Assembly (NCBI GenBank): GCA_021792395.1
Contig: JAJYUR010000001.1
Coordinates: 5,742-61,594 of the forward strand
Source: Microcaldota archaeon
GTDB taxonomy: Archaea; Micrarchaeota; Micrarchaeia; Micrarchaeales; Micrarchaeaceae
Direction: 5' to 3'
Length of the DNA: 55,853 nt
Below are positions 11,243 through 20,846 of the stretch, piece by piece; within the stretch, counting starts at the first letter, position 1, and each line of letters starts with the position of its first letter. A program made the translations under genes and the position numbers. Under the pieces are notes generated by a model that saw only the letters and a program-made list of their open reading frames with translations, was not told the DNA's origin and ran no database searches.

Positions 11243-11344
11243 TTTTACACCAATCTTATCGATTTATTTTAGGAATCACAATATTATATATACAATAGGT
11301 TTTTATAGCCTATTTATAACAGATTTCAGAATGCATCCATGCAT

Positions 11345-12601
11345 TTAGGCAGCGTGACCGGCATATTTATATGCAAGGAATACGCCAGCTGTGGAAAGCA
11401 CATTGGTGAATAGTATAACCATGAATATTTCATCTAGAAACCCAGGTATCACTATGCCTGCAGCCAGGGGCAGTGTCGCAACAATCGAAGGCGAAAGGCC
11501 CCTGGCAATGTTATAATATACCAATTTCTGCTGCTGTGCGCTGTCCACGCTATTATCAGACATGAACGACTTTAGCGTGGGGGCGAAGAAGAAGCGCACA
11601 AGCATTATTATAAATGATAACAGAAGAGCAAGGACAAGGGCAGAAACGGTCGCATTGCTGATGCTAAACAGCAAGCCTATATAAACAAAGAAGAAGGTGC
11701 TCGTGAACAGCGTTATCTCCTTCTGGTAGCTCCTTATATGCTCTACATCCTCAGGCATGGAAAAGTATTTCTCCCAACTGGTTGGCTCATGGGTTATGCT
11801 GCTTATACGCCTTATCGAGCCTATTGATGTAAACAGTATGCCGAACACGAATACTGCTATGAGACCGCTCATGCCCATTATTTGTGATAAGCCATACGTG
11901 GCCAGGACCATGGATATGGTAAGCATCCAGCTGTATGCCCTGCTGTAATTTTTGTACCTGCTCAATACGAAAAGCCAGAACAGTGCAGAGACTGCACCTA
12001 CGATTATGGAACCAAATATGGCGCTTATCACCAACCCGACCACATCCGCTACAGTAATATTGGTTGTAATAATTATGCTGAGAAGTATCACAGGTATTAT
12101 CAACTCTAGCGTATCTGATGATACACTCTCGAACAGCAGCGTAGTCTTGAGTTCGTCAGGCGCTCTTATCACTTTCATAAGCGTAGGCACGATTATGCTG
12201 CTTGGCCCTGAGAGCGCAAAACCGAACATGAACGCTTCGAGAAGTGTCCAGTGCAATGCCAAAAACGCTATTACGGAAAGTATTACCCCAGTAGTTACCC
12301 CGACGCCAAGCATGAACGCAGACGCCTTTGCGAATACTTTTTTAAGGTTCAGCGGATTCAGGTTGATTCCGACGTCGAAAAGTATGAATGCTATTGCTAT
12401 CGCACTTATGTATGGCGATAGGTCTGCGATGACGCTGCCTGGGCTGCTGTCAACCATGTGAAAAATAGGGCCGATTATCAAGCCTATCAGCATTAAGGGC
12501 AGTATGCTGGTTATTTTTATCTTGTCGAAAAGCGAATTCAGTATGAACCCCAGAAACGCGACGGCTGCAATGAATATGAATACGAGATTAACGTTTATCA
12601 T
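11345..12601 (-). CDS. Cation:proton antiporter (CPA2/KefB-like)
   Basis: 418 aa, ~12 TM; LLFDVGINLNP...GFALSGPSSIIVPTLMK; GLIAVFVFGILF. Confidence 0.85.
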   Translation of the reverse strand: MINVNLVFIFIAAVAFLGFILNSLFDKIKITSILPLMLIGLIIGPIFHMVDSSPGSVIADLSPYISAIAIAFILFDVGINLNPLNLKKVFAKASAFMLGVGVTTGVILSVIAFLALHWTLLEAFMFGFALSGPSSIIVPTLMKVIRAPDELKTTLLFESVSSDTLELIIPVILLSIIITTNITVADVVGLVISAIFGSIIVGAVSALFWLFVLSRYKNYSRAYSWMLTISMVLATYGLSQIMGMSGLIAVFVFGILFTSIGSIRRISSITHEPTSWEKYFSMPEDVEHIRSYQKEITLFTSTFFFVYIGLLFSISNATVSALVLALLLSFIIMLVRFFFAPTLKSFMSDNSVDSAQQQKLVYYNIARGLSPSIVATLPLAAGIVIPGFLDEIFMVILFTNVLSTAGVFLAYKYAGHAA

Positions 12602-12602
12602 T

Positions 12603-14192
12603 TCATCTTCCCTGTTTCAGCTTCGTTTGCCCTCTAGCCGATTTGCCCGCATAACTATAAATTCCTTTGTTAAGTTTTTCGTTTATGGTTTTGACCAGCT
12701 CCACCATCCTTTTTTCCCTGATTCTCGATATCATCAGGTATGCCTCATCCTTTGTATCTCGCGTAACTAGTATTATGACCTCTCCGAACTTTAATCTTCC
12801 GGCCCTGCCTTTGCGTTGTATGTTTCTTATCTCGCTAGGTATAGGTTCGTAAAATATCACGGCGTCGACTGCAGGAATGTCAAGGCCCTCTTCGCCTATT
12901 GATGATGCAACAAGAACCTTGAATTTGCCGTCCCTGAAGTCTTTTATGGTTTCAGACTGCTGGGATTGGGTTACACCATCCTTCTTCCCCATAAATGTGC
13001 GTGCGTCTATGCCCTTCGAACCCAGCACCTTCGCTATGCCCCTTATCGTAGACCTGTACTGGACGAATATTATGACGCTCTTGTCCCTTAGGCGGCTGTT
13101 CAGCAATTCGATGGTCTTCTCCAGTTTAGGATGTTCAATGCCTTTGCCTATTGCATCCCTTGCCAGTTTCAGAGAATTTGTCACAGCTTGATTTTTCAGT
13201 ATGTTCTCTACGCTTCTGCTCTTTTTTTCCTTTTCCTGCAGTGCCTCGAAATAGCTGACAAACGAGTATATACCCTCAGTAGTTATTAGGTCATATGCGT
13301 GCATTAAATGCAGCAGGTATACGTAATTGAAAAGTGCGTTGAACTTGTAGTTTCGCGCTTCCAGTTTGTCTATGTTAGCACCTATCAGAAGCAGCTGCTT
13401 TTTTGACATGTTTTCAAATTTTCTGAAAGGACTTAGACCGGTGCTGTAAAGCTTTCCTAGATGCAGATCTATGACAGGTTTAAGCATTGCGGCGATGGCA
13501 TTTATGCTGTCATCCTTGTAGACGTATATGGTCTCTATGCTCTTGCCCATGACATATGGTTGGACATCGTTATCAGATGAACTCCTTATCTCTATATTCT
13601 CTATCCCTAAAGTCTCTATCAATGTGTTGATTTTTTTGGTATCGCTTCCTGGCGATGCGGTCATGCCCAAAACCTGCACGCCATTGGCCTTGCATTCGTT
13701 TGCAACATATGTATATGCATACCGCCCAACCGCTTTATGACATTCGTCGAATACAACTATGCCGAAGCCCTTCAGCGAAAGCCTGCCTTTCGAAAGATCA
13801 TTGGCTACCGTCTGCGGAGTCGCCACCAATACGCGTGCTGCATCTTCCAACTCAGAACGATTTGAACCCTTGATGGCCCCAGTTAGCAGAAGTATCTTAT
13901 CTGTACTTACGTTGAGAAACTTTGCAATTGAATCGAAGTGCTGTTCGCTCAATGGCTTTGTAGGTGCAAGTATTAGGGCTTTTCTTCCGTCGTACAGCGA
14001 ACGTGCAATGGCGAATAGAGCTATAACAGTCTTGCCCAAACCAGTAGGGAGCACGACTAGCGTGTTCTTGCCGCCGAATATGCTTTTTGCTATATCAATC
14101 TGGTATCTCCTTGGTTCTATTACGCCGGGCTTCAGAATCCTGTCGTATGGGCTTATCTCACCCAGTGGTTCATCCATTATATAGCTTTTCAT
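12603..14192 (-). CDS. SF2 helicase, Hef/FANCM-like, helicase portion only
   Basis: 529 aa; PTGLGKTVIALFAIA, VVFDECHKAVG, GMTASPGSDTKKI, QRKGRAGR; ends without an ERCC4/XPF nuclease domain. Confidence 0.88.
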   Translation of the reverse strand: MKSYIMDEPLGEISPYDRILKPGVIEPRRYQIDIAKSIFGGKNTLVVLPTGLGKTVIALFAIARSLYDGRKALILAPTKPLSEQHFDSIAKFLNVSTDKILLLTGAIKGSNRSELEDAARVLVATPQTVANDLSKGRLSLKGFGIVVFDECHKAVGRYAYTYVANECKANGVQVLGMTASPGSDTKKINTLIETLGIENIEIRSSSDNDVQPYVMGKSIETIYVYKDDSINAIAAMLKPVIDLHLGKLYSTGLSPFRKFENMSKKQLLLIGANIDKLEARNYKFNALFNYVYLLHLMHAYDLITTEGIYSFVSYFEALQEKEKKSRSVENILKNQAVTNSLKLARDAIGKGIEHPKLEKTIELLNSRLRDKSVIIFVQYRSTIRGIAKVLGSKGIDARTFMGKKDGVTQSQQSETIKDFRDGKFKVLVASSIGEEGLDIPAVDAVIFYEPIPSEIRNIQRKGRAGRLKFGEVIILVTRDTKDEAYLMISRIREKRMVELVKTINEKLNKGIYSYAGKSARGQTKLKQGR

Positions 14193-14249
14193 ATATAGCT
14201 TAATAAGATTTATTTTTTATTGCAAAACAGGCTTATGAAGAATCAAGAG

Positions 14250-14261
14250 ATTTTTATATTT
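14250..14261 (+). promoter_or_regulatory. TATA box for tRNA-Phe
   Basis: atttttatattt centred about 30 nt upstream of the tRNA 5' end. Confidence 0.55.
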
Positions 14262-14285
14262 ATTGCAAGAGATTATATCTGCTGC

Positions 14286-14357
14286 GCCGCTGTAGCTCAG
14301 TGGGAGAGCGTTCGGCTGAAGACCGAAATGTCGTCGGTTCAAATCCGACCAGCGGCA
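14286..14357 (+). tRNA. tRNA-Phe (anticodon GAA)
   Basis: GCCGCTG/CAGCGGC acceptor, TTCGG-CTGAAGA-CCGAA anticodon arm, GTCGGTTCAAATCCGAC T-arm; CCA not fully encoded. Confidence 0.96.
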
Positions 14358-14389
14358 CCTTATTTCAGCTTTCAGGTATTTTTAATGAA

Positions 14390-15400
14390 TTATATGTCTT
14401 CCAGGAAGGATTTTGGCATGTGGCTCTCTTCATCAACCACCCGCGCCATGCTCGCATAACGCACGATGTGCTCGTAACCTAACCCGCCTTCATCCACCAA
14501 TGAATTGAAACGCTTGGAAGCTTTGCCATTTATGTGCTTTTCCAAACGGTAGTAGGTATCAGAGAGCGCCCTTAGAAGCCTTTTGTCTTCGCAGCTGTCT
14601 ATTTTTTCGATATCTACATTATCGCGATCTGTAAGCATGCCTGCCCTTAAGAGTTCCTTCTTCATCTTCAACCATGCAGTTATGAAATCGTATCGTATTA
14701 GGTGCATCTCCAATTCCCCCATGTGGGTGTTTGCATTGTTAATACTGCTTTCAAAATTAACATATTCTGCATCGTCCAGCGAACGTGAGCATTGTGCTGT
14801 ATTGTACATATTATCAAGATTCTCGCTCCTGGCTAGGTGGCTTAGGATATTTGGTGATCTTAGAAAATTAGATCTGGTTATCACTACTGAGTTTATTGGT
14901 TTCTGCTTCGTAGCCATGATGTTTTTCATATCTCGAATTATATGAATTGCCTCGTTGGCTGCAGCCGCATCCATAGCCCTTCTTTGGACCGCCATATACC
15001 ATAGCATATCTGCCCCTATATCGCCGTAACCTTCCATTAAGTATAATTCATATGCCGCTAGGGATTTGTTCAGCGCTATGCGGTATGCCGAATTGCTCAT
15101 GTCCTTTACTTCAACTCCCTCAATGCCTTTCATCGAAGCTGCAATTTCATACATTTTGCGCTCGTATCCTGTTTTTTCGTTGCGAACATTCGCACAGTTA
15201 TAGATTATGAGATGTCTGCCTTCACTGGCAGAACTTGAAATAACCTTGTTGAGTGTCAATGTCAAATACTCTGGCGATGACACGCTGTATGGCATGCCAT
15301 TAAATGTTGCTATGCTAAAAATATATGCGCGGCCCTTTTCTGTGGCTTTTCCATCATCTGCGGTTTGGATACGGGATTTTCTGATTTGCATTTGAATCAC
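14390..15400 (-). CDS. Hypothetical protein
   Basis: 336 aa ORF bounded by tRNA and divergent gene; no family recognised. Confidence 0.65.
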   Translation of the reverse strand: MIQMQIRKSRIQTADDGKATEKGRAYIFSIATFNGMPYSVSSPEYLTLTLNKVISSSASEGRHLIIYNCANVRNEKTGYERKMYEIAASMKGIEGVEVKDMSNSAYRIALNKSLAAYELYLMEGYGDIGADMLWYMAVQRRAMDAAAANEAIHIIRDMKNIMATKQKPINSVVITRSNFLRSPNILSHLARSENLDNMYNTAQCSRSLDDAEYVNFESSINNANTHMGELEMHLIRYDFITAWLKMKKELLRAGMLTDRDNVDIEKIDSCEDKRLLRALSDTYYRLEKHINGKASKRFNSLVDEGGLGYEHIVRYASMARVVDEESHMPKSFLEDI

Positions 15401-15506
15401 AGATATTGAATTATTTTTACATCACCATTGCATATATTATATATTTATAAGTGTTTGAGTTATGTTAGGTGTACAGATGCATCCGCATGGATGATATGCG
15501 GCATTC

Positions 15507-16286
15507 TTGATTGCTTTGTCGCTTTGGGGCGCAGCCATGGATTATGAAAGGGATTTTTTAGACATGTATGCAGACACTTCTTTAGGTAAGATACATTATC
15601 TTTATCATAGCGGAGCGGGTGAAAAGATAATATTCCTTCATGGATTTGGAATGGATACGCGCGTATGGTCCAGGCTTGTAGAACACCTTCCTGACAATCT
15701 GGATGTCACGCTGATTGATTTATTAGGCTATGGCTCATCCGAAGCCCCAGACATTGATTATACCGTAAGCGTACAATTCCAAATGCTTAGGGAGTTCATA
15801 GCTTTGAAGAATACTGGCGATAGCTATATTTTTGGTCATTCATATGGCGGATGGATAGCTGCATATTTTGCAGCGCAGCCATATACCTGCAGGGGCATCA
15901 TACTTGAGGACGCCGCAGGCATGAAGGATTATTTTGACTCGATAATAGATATGGGCATGGCAAATGCTTACAAGGAAATGCAGATAAAAACTGCGATGAA
16001 GCTTAATTCAAATAGGGAGCACGTGATAAGAAGCACGGTCAATTCAGACTTTGTAGAAGATCAGTTAACGCCCGAATTGTTAGGTAGGATAGATAAAAGG
16101 GTGCTTATAATATGGGGAAGCGAAGATGATATTATAGAAAAAAAATTTGCAGTTATGCTCAATAAGAGCATACGCAACAGCCGGCTTGAATTTGTAGATG
16201 GCGCAAAACACAATCCTCATTATTCTGATCCGGAAAAGGTTGCATTGCTCATACTGGATTTCATAGGAGCCAGCCAAACAGGGTAG
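15507..16286 (+). CDS. Alpha/beta hydrolase
   Basis: FLHGFGMDTRVW, nucleophile elbow GHSYGGW, C-term His region DGAKHNPHYSDPE. Start probably 15537. Confidence 0.88.
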   Translation: MIALSLWGAAMDYERDFLDMYADTSLGKIHYLYHSGAGEKIIFLHGFGMDTRVWSRLVEHLPDNLDVTLIDLLGYGSSEAPDIDYTVSVQFQMLREFIALKNTGDSYIFGHSYGGWIAAYFAAQPYTCRGIILEDAAGMKDYFDSIIDMGMANAYKEMQIKTAMKLNSNREHVIRSTVNSDFVEDQLTPELLGRIDKRVLIIWGSEDDIIEKKFAVMLNKSIRNSRLEFVDGAKHNPHYSDPEKVALLILDFIGASQTG

Positions 16287-16389
16287 GTTTTGGTGTACAA
16301 TGCCATATATTACATAAACGCTTTTATTCTCCAAACGAATAAATCTCTTTTTAGGCATATAATATCACATATTTTGTGTTTGTGATAGC

Positions 16390-17124
16390 ATGCCAGATAA
16401 TTCATACCCTATTGAAAAAAGGCTTTATGAGCTTTCGGAAAGCTTTAGCGGGACCCCAGAAGTACAGATAGTGCGAATGAAGCCGGTGAATCAGAAACCG
16501 ATGAATTTCGACCCGGGCATGTTTGCCATGATATCGGGTGTGGAAAAGGACACCGGCAAGCTACTTGTCGCAAGGGCATTCTCGATAGCGTCCGAACCCA
16601 ATTCGCAGGATCTTGAATTTTTCGTTGTTAAGGAGCATGGAGGGCACGCATCATACCTCACAATTTCAAAGCCTGGAGACAGGTATTATGTTGTAGGCCC
16701 ACATGGGCAATTCAAGTATGTGCCCCAAGAGGACAGCAAGGTGCTCTTTGTTGCCGGCGGAACCGGACTTGCGCCATTCATGTCGATGATAAGGCACATA
16801 AAAAATACAAATGCAAAAATTGATGCAATGCTATTATACAGTGTTAAATTCCCCACCGAAATAATCTGCAGGGAAGAGCTTGAAAGGACATGCGCAGATT
16901 TGGGCATGCCTCTTGCCGTAACTGTCACACGCCCACAGGATGGGGATCAATGGAAGGGCGAGACTGGGCACATCGATGGAAGCATGATAAGCAGGCATGC
17001 ACCTGATGTGAAGGACAGAACGACTTATATATGCGGGCCGCTGGCTTTCGTAAAGGCAGTAAAAGACGCGCTTGCAGGTTTGGATGTGGCAAACGAAAAG
17101 ATAAAGGCAGACGTTTGGGGCTGA
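16390..17124 (+). CDS. Ferredoxin-NADP+ reductase-like FAD/NAD(P)-binding oxidoreductase
   Basis: 244 aa; RAFSIASEP (FAD), VLFVAGGTGLAPFMSMIRHI (NAD(P)), YICGPLAFVKAVKDAL. Confidence 0.9.
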   Translation: MPDNSYPIEKRLYELSESFSGTPEVQIVRMKPVNQKPMNFDPGMFAMISGVEKDTGKLLVARAFSIASEPNSQDLEFFVVKEHGGHASYLTISKPGDRYYVVGPHGQFKYVPQEDSKVLFVAGGTGLAPFMSMIRHIKNTNAKIDAMLLYSVKFPTEIICREELERTCADLGMPLAVTVTRPQDGDQWKGETGHIDGSMISRHAPDVKDRTTYICGPLAFVKAVKDALAGLDVANEKIKADVWG

Positions 17125-17142
17125 ATTGCATTTGCCCTTTTG

Positions 17143-17835
17143 TCATATCTTATTCAGCCTGCTCTCCACTTCATCGAGTGAAAGCTTTGTGGTAAGCAGA
17201 GGTATCTTTTCTATCTGAGCTATCTTGATAGCCAATTTGTCTATATTTGTTATGTTGTGTATTATTACGACCTTTGGTTTTATCGGAGCAACCCTTATCA
17301 CCACCATAGGCGACCTGCCGGTTGATACGTGCTCAAATATGAATGCGCGCTCAGTCGTTGAGCCGAAGAGCATAGGATATTCTGACGGCGAAAGCTCCAA
17401 TATCACTCTGAGGCTGTCAAGTTTTGTGTAACCAAACAGCTTTACGGAATCCAGATAGTTTGGACTTGCCACTACTTTACCTTCTATTATTCGATTTAGG
17501 TCAACCCCGCTTATTGGTGCAACAAAATCATGTATCATATATGCAGGAGATTCTGTTTTCTTTTCTCCAGAAAACTTTTCTAGGCTTTGCTTTATGCCGC
17601 CGCCTTTTGATTCATCTATCGCAAAAAGCGCTTCTACAAATCTCCTTATTACACCAACACCTGGACTCATCCTCCTATTGCTTTCGTAATCGCTTATCGT
17701 AGATGCAGATATTTTTATTACCTTTGCTAATTCCACCTGAGTAATCCCGAAAAGTTCGCGCCATTTTTTCATTACGCTTCCAGGGCTATCAGAAAGAGTT
17801 ATTTCGCCTGCTATTTTCTCTTGCATTTCGTCCAT
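17143..17835 (-). CDS. XRE-type HTH transcriptional regulator with archaeal C-terminal domain
   Basis: 230 aa; WRELFGITQVELAKVIKISASTISDYESNRRMSPGVGVIRRFVEAL. Confidence 0.88.
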   Translation of the reverse strand: MDEMQEKIAGEITLSDSPGSVMKKWRELFGITQVELAKVIKISASTISDYESNRRMSPGVGVIRRFVEALFAIDESKGGGIKQSLEKFSGEKKTESPAYMIHDFVAPISGVDLNRIIEGKVVASPNYLDSVKLFGYTKLDSLRVILELSPSEYPMLFGSTTERAFIFEHVSTGRSPMVVIRVAPIKPKVVIIHNITNIDKLAIKIAQIEKIPLLTTKLSLDEVESRLNKI

Positions 17836-17839
17836 TTTA

Positions 17840-18640
17840 TCATGCTTTCCTCCTTTTTGAGGCGCTTGGTTTTTTGAGGCGCTGTGCCTTTGGGTGCAAG
17901 CCCGTTTTTTGCTTGCCTGAATCGATGCCCTTATATAGCTGGTCTATCGCTTCATCTGAAGGTGTGCCGCTTGATAATCCAGCAACTGCAGATTTTGAGA
18001 CTGAAGGCGATCTTTTTATAATGCCGTATACCAAAAGCACCAGGCCAGATATGAACAGCAACAGGGCGACGATGCTCATTATGCCCATGCCGCTGGCGCT
18101 GCCGGTTATGCTTGATATCGATGAAGACGGCAGATATACGTATGTGGCGTTTATGGCAGTATTTAATGAACTGCTGCCGTTTGCATTGTCTATTACTAAT
18201 TTATAGCTGCCAATTGGCAATTCGCCTGAACTTATCTTTGAGGAATTCGACTGATACACCAAGGCATTGTTTGGTTCGGTTGGAATGGAGACATTCATCG
18301 TATTATTGTATGCCAGCATTAAGCCTTTTCCCTCGAACAGAATTGCGCCGCTCAACCCTGATTTAGGCCCTGCACCTGAAATCCACGACGAAAAAGAGCT
18401 CGCATTGAATAGAAATACCTGTGCAGGAGAATGCATGCCCAGACCCATCAACATAGGGTATGCCGTAGTTGAATTTATGTCAATGTAATACAATGAATTA
18501 GAATTTACTGTTATATTCTTGTATACTAAGTCCCCATAGAGCTTTGAGAATGTAGATGATGTAGAACTGGCTATTATGCTGAATAGTATTACTGATAGTG
18601 CTATCAGCAGCAACCCAGAATAGACCAAACGCTTTTGCAT
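17840..18640 (-). CDS. Hypothetical membrane protein, N- and C-terminal TM segments
   Basis: 266 aa; hydrophobic N-term, Ser/Asn-rich ectodomain, C-terminal TM and basic tail. Confidence 0.7.
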   Translation of the reverse strand: MQKRLVYSGLLLIALSVILFSIIASSTSSTFSKLYGDLVYKNITVNSNSLYYIDINSTTAYPMLMGLGMHSPAQVFLFNASSFSSWISGAGPKSGLSGAILFEGKGLMLAYNNTMNVSIPTEPNNALVYQSNSSKISSGELPIGSYKLVIDNANGSSSLNTAINATYVYLPSSSISSITGSASGMGIMSIVALLLFISGLVLLVYGIIKRSPSVSKSAVAGLSSGTPSDEAIDQLYKGIDSGKQKTGLHPKAQRLKKPSASKRRKA

Positions 18641-18740
18641 TATATCGATACCCTTCTAATCAGAAAATTATACAGCATACTCTTGCCCGTAAACGGTGTG
18701 AGCAGCCGACTGAAAACTAATGATAATATAGAACAAAAAG

Positions 18741-18750
18741 GTATATAAAT
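18741..18750 (+). promoter_or_regulatory. Candidate TATA box upstream of structured intergenic region
   Basis: gtatataaat centred about 27 nt before the first hairpin (18774). Confidence 0.5.
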
Positions 18751-18772
18751 GCAACTAGCAAAATTATATTTT

Positions 18773-19022
18773 ACGGCGGATCACGCCGAAATCTGCGCTT
18801 ATGGATATGGCGCAAAACAGCAGATTTCAATTTGGGCAATTATCCATTAGCTGATAAGATGCTAACTGAAAACTAGGCATGAAACCCATTGATCTGATGT
18901 AAAAATGTGATTCTTCTGCTTCTCAGAGGTTCGTTTTCATTCTACTGCTGAAACGTGTGGAATTTCCAGGTCGCTTTGTTAAATGCGCATCCCGTAGAGT
19001 AGCGGATAGCAAAGGCTAAAAA
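18773..19022 (+). ncRNA. Candidate structured non-coding RNA, family unknown
   Basis: Hairpins CGGCG-gatca-CGCCG (18774-18788), AAATCTGC/GCAGATTT (18789-18796/18820-18827), TTAGC-N9-GCTAA (18847-18865); no listed ORF over the interval. 3' end approximate. Confidence 0.5.
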
Positions 19023-19051
19023 ACAGATTATACAATATAATATGTGGTATT

Positions 19052-19795
19052 ATGAATGATAAAATTGAGAAGATTAAAACCGGCATAGCGGGTTTGGATG
19101 ATATGCTATATGGCGGACTTCCGTTCAAAAGCCAGGTAATAGTTGCAGGGGGACCGGGAGCTGGGAAGACTCTTCTTTCGTTTGAGTATCTTTATCGCAA
19201 TGCAAAGGCGGGCGTACCCTCAACGTTCATAGCATTGGAGGAGAGTTCGGAAGCAATTATCAAGAACGCAAAAGAAGTGTTCACGGCGTTCACGGACATC
19301 GACGACTTGATTGAAAGCAATATGCTTACCATAGATGGACGGGAACCTTCTATAAAGTTAAGGGAGCAGAGCGACTCGGACGCGTATTCGTTTGGGAGCA
19401 TGGTATCTGATATCGAAAACGTCATAACGGACAATAAGTCCAAATGTATAGCTGTCGATTCCATATCGCTGCTCAGGCTCATGATGGGCAACGACGTAAG
19501 CTACAGGAGATCCTTGCTGGCTCTGACGTCTAATCTTAGAAGGCTTAATGTGACCTCTTTATTGACAGTAGAAATCCCTTCTTCTGACAGGGACAAACTG
19601 CGCTTTGAGCCAGAATTCTTCATATTCGATGGCATAGTAGTGCTATACCAGAACAGAGAAGTTGATAAAAGGACCCTAACGGCCGAGATAGTCAAGATGA
19701 GAGGGTCTAACCACAGTAACATGCTTGCACCTTACGAGATAACCGATTCGGGCTTCAAGATATACACGCTTACACAGGACGGAGAGATGCAATGA
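19052..19795 (+). CDS. RecA-superfamily KaiC-like ATPase
   Basis: 247 aa; GGLPFKSQVIVAGGPGAGKTLLSFEYLYRNA; KCIAVDSISLLRL. Confidence 0.9.
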   Translation: MNDKIEKIKTGIAGLDDMLYGGLPFKSQVIVAGGPGAGKTLLSFEYLYRNAKAGVPSTFIALEESSEAIIKNAKEVFTAFTDIDDLIESNMLTIDGREPSIKLREQSDSDAYSFGSMVSDIENVITDNKSKCIAVDSISLLRLMMGNDVSYRRSLLALTSNLRRLNVTSLLTVEIPSSDRDKLRFEPEFFIFDGIVVLYQNREVDKRTLTAEIVKMRGSNHSNMLAPYEITDSGFKIYTLTQDGEMQ

Positions 19796-19796
19796 T

Positions 19797-20840
19797 ATGG
19801 AACGACAATCGAAAAACAGCAATATACTGGGTAACGCAGATGATCCGCCAAAAAGCAAAGCCGAAGTTAAAGATAGGGAAAGACAAAAAATGGTCGTGCT
19901 TGCAGGATTCGTAATCGTACTTGTCGCATTGGCAGGAATAGTTGCCCTTGGATCGCTGAGGCACCAAACGCCAGTTTCACAATGTGAAGGCATAATTTTT
20001 GCGCAGTCAAAATACACCTGCCTGTCAAATTTGGCTTTGGCTACAGAAAACCTCTCCATATGCAGGGATATACCAGGCAGCTATAGTTATGGGTGCTTAT
20101 CTGGCATAGCAGCGGGGGAATCTAACTCATTGGTATGCAATTATATAAACAGCTCTTCTACCAGCTATTCTGGATGCATATCGCAATTTGAAACTTCGAA
20201 GTACAACGCAAGCATATGCAAAAATGTGGAAAATTCTTCCGTAACGTCGTCATGTTTCTACACATTTGCGGATCTTGGGAATTTTTCAAATCTGTCTTAT
20301 TGCAAATATATAAACAACACACAACTCAGCAATGAATGCACAGACCGATTTTATTATATAAATGCAATAACCGCACATAACCAGAATTATTGCGGCGCAT
20401 TGCCTAATTCAAGCACCAATGGCATACCGATAAGCGAACTGCTGGGATTGAATGCCAGCAGTATACTGGGCATACATTTACCGCAGAATGCATCCAACTA
20501 TAGTTTAAGTTCATATGAATTCTTGAATATTTCAGACCAAGGGCTATGCTATCTCAATCTTGCTGGGATAACTAAAAACGCCTCGCTATGCAGCTTTGTA
20601 CAGGGAAGCTTGAATTCCTTATGCCTTGCCTCAACTAAAAGCACGCAGAACAAACCTCTCAGTTACAGCCAGATACTCACAGTATGCGGCGCATTGCCCA
20701 GCAGTTACAGTAACATCTGCATTAATCAGGAACTGATAAGCCAGGCCTCGGAATATGACAATTCTACGTACTGTAGATACACAACCAACGCAACTGAAAA
20801 TTCCGCATGCCTTTCGAGCATAAATTCAAGCAGCAGTTAG
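19797..20840 (+). CDS. Membrane-anchored, Asn-rich, Cys-repeat surface protein
   Basis: 347 aa; one N-terminal TM (VVLAGFVIVLVALAGIVAL) then about seven to eight Cx(n)C units. Confidence 0.7.
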   Translation: MERQSKNSNILGNADDPPKSKAEVKDRERQKMVVLAGFVIVLVALAGIVALGSLRHQTPVSQCEGIIFAQSKYTCLSNLALATENLSICRDIPGSYSYGCLSGIAAGESNSLVCNYINSSSTSYSGCISQFETSKYNASICKNVENSSVTSSCFYTFADLGNFSNLSYCKYINNTQLSNECTDRFYYINAITAHNQNYCGALPNSSTNGIPISELLGLNASSILGIHLPQNASNYSLSSYEFLNISDQGLCYLNLAGITKNASLCSFVQGSLNSLCLASTKSTQNKPLSYSQILTVCGALPSSYSNICINQELISQASEYDNSTYCRYTTNATENSACLSSINSSSS

Positions 20841-20846
20841 GCGATA

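Noticed and set aside
18847-18875. Box C/D sRNA in the same region (ctgataagatgctaactgaaa)
   Set aside because: A CTGA is present but no clear RTGATGA box C with proper spacing; the hairpin explanation is simpler.
18773-19022. Assignment of the structured intergenic region as RNase P RNA or SRP RNA
   Set aside because: I could not find the P4 core GAGGAAAGUC/ACAGAA or the SRP GGAAGG...AGCAG core on either strand.
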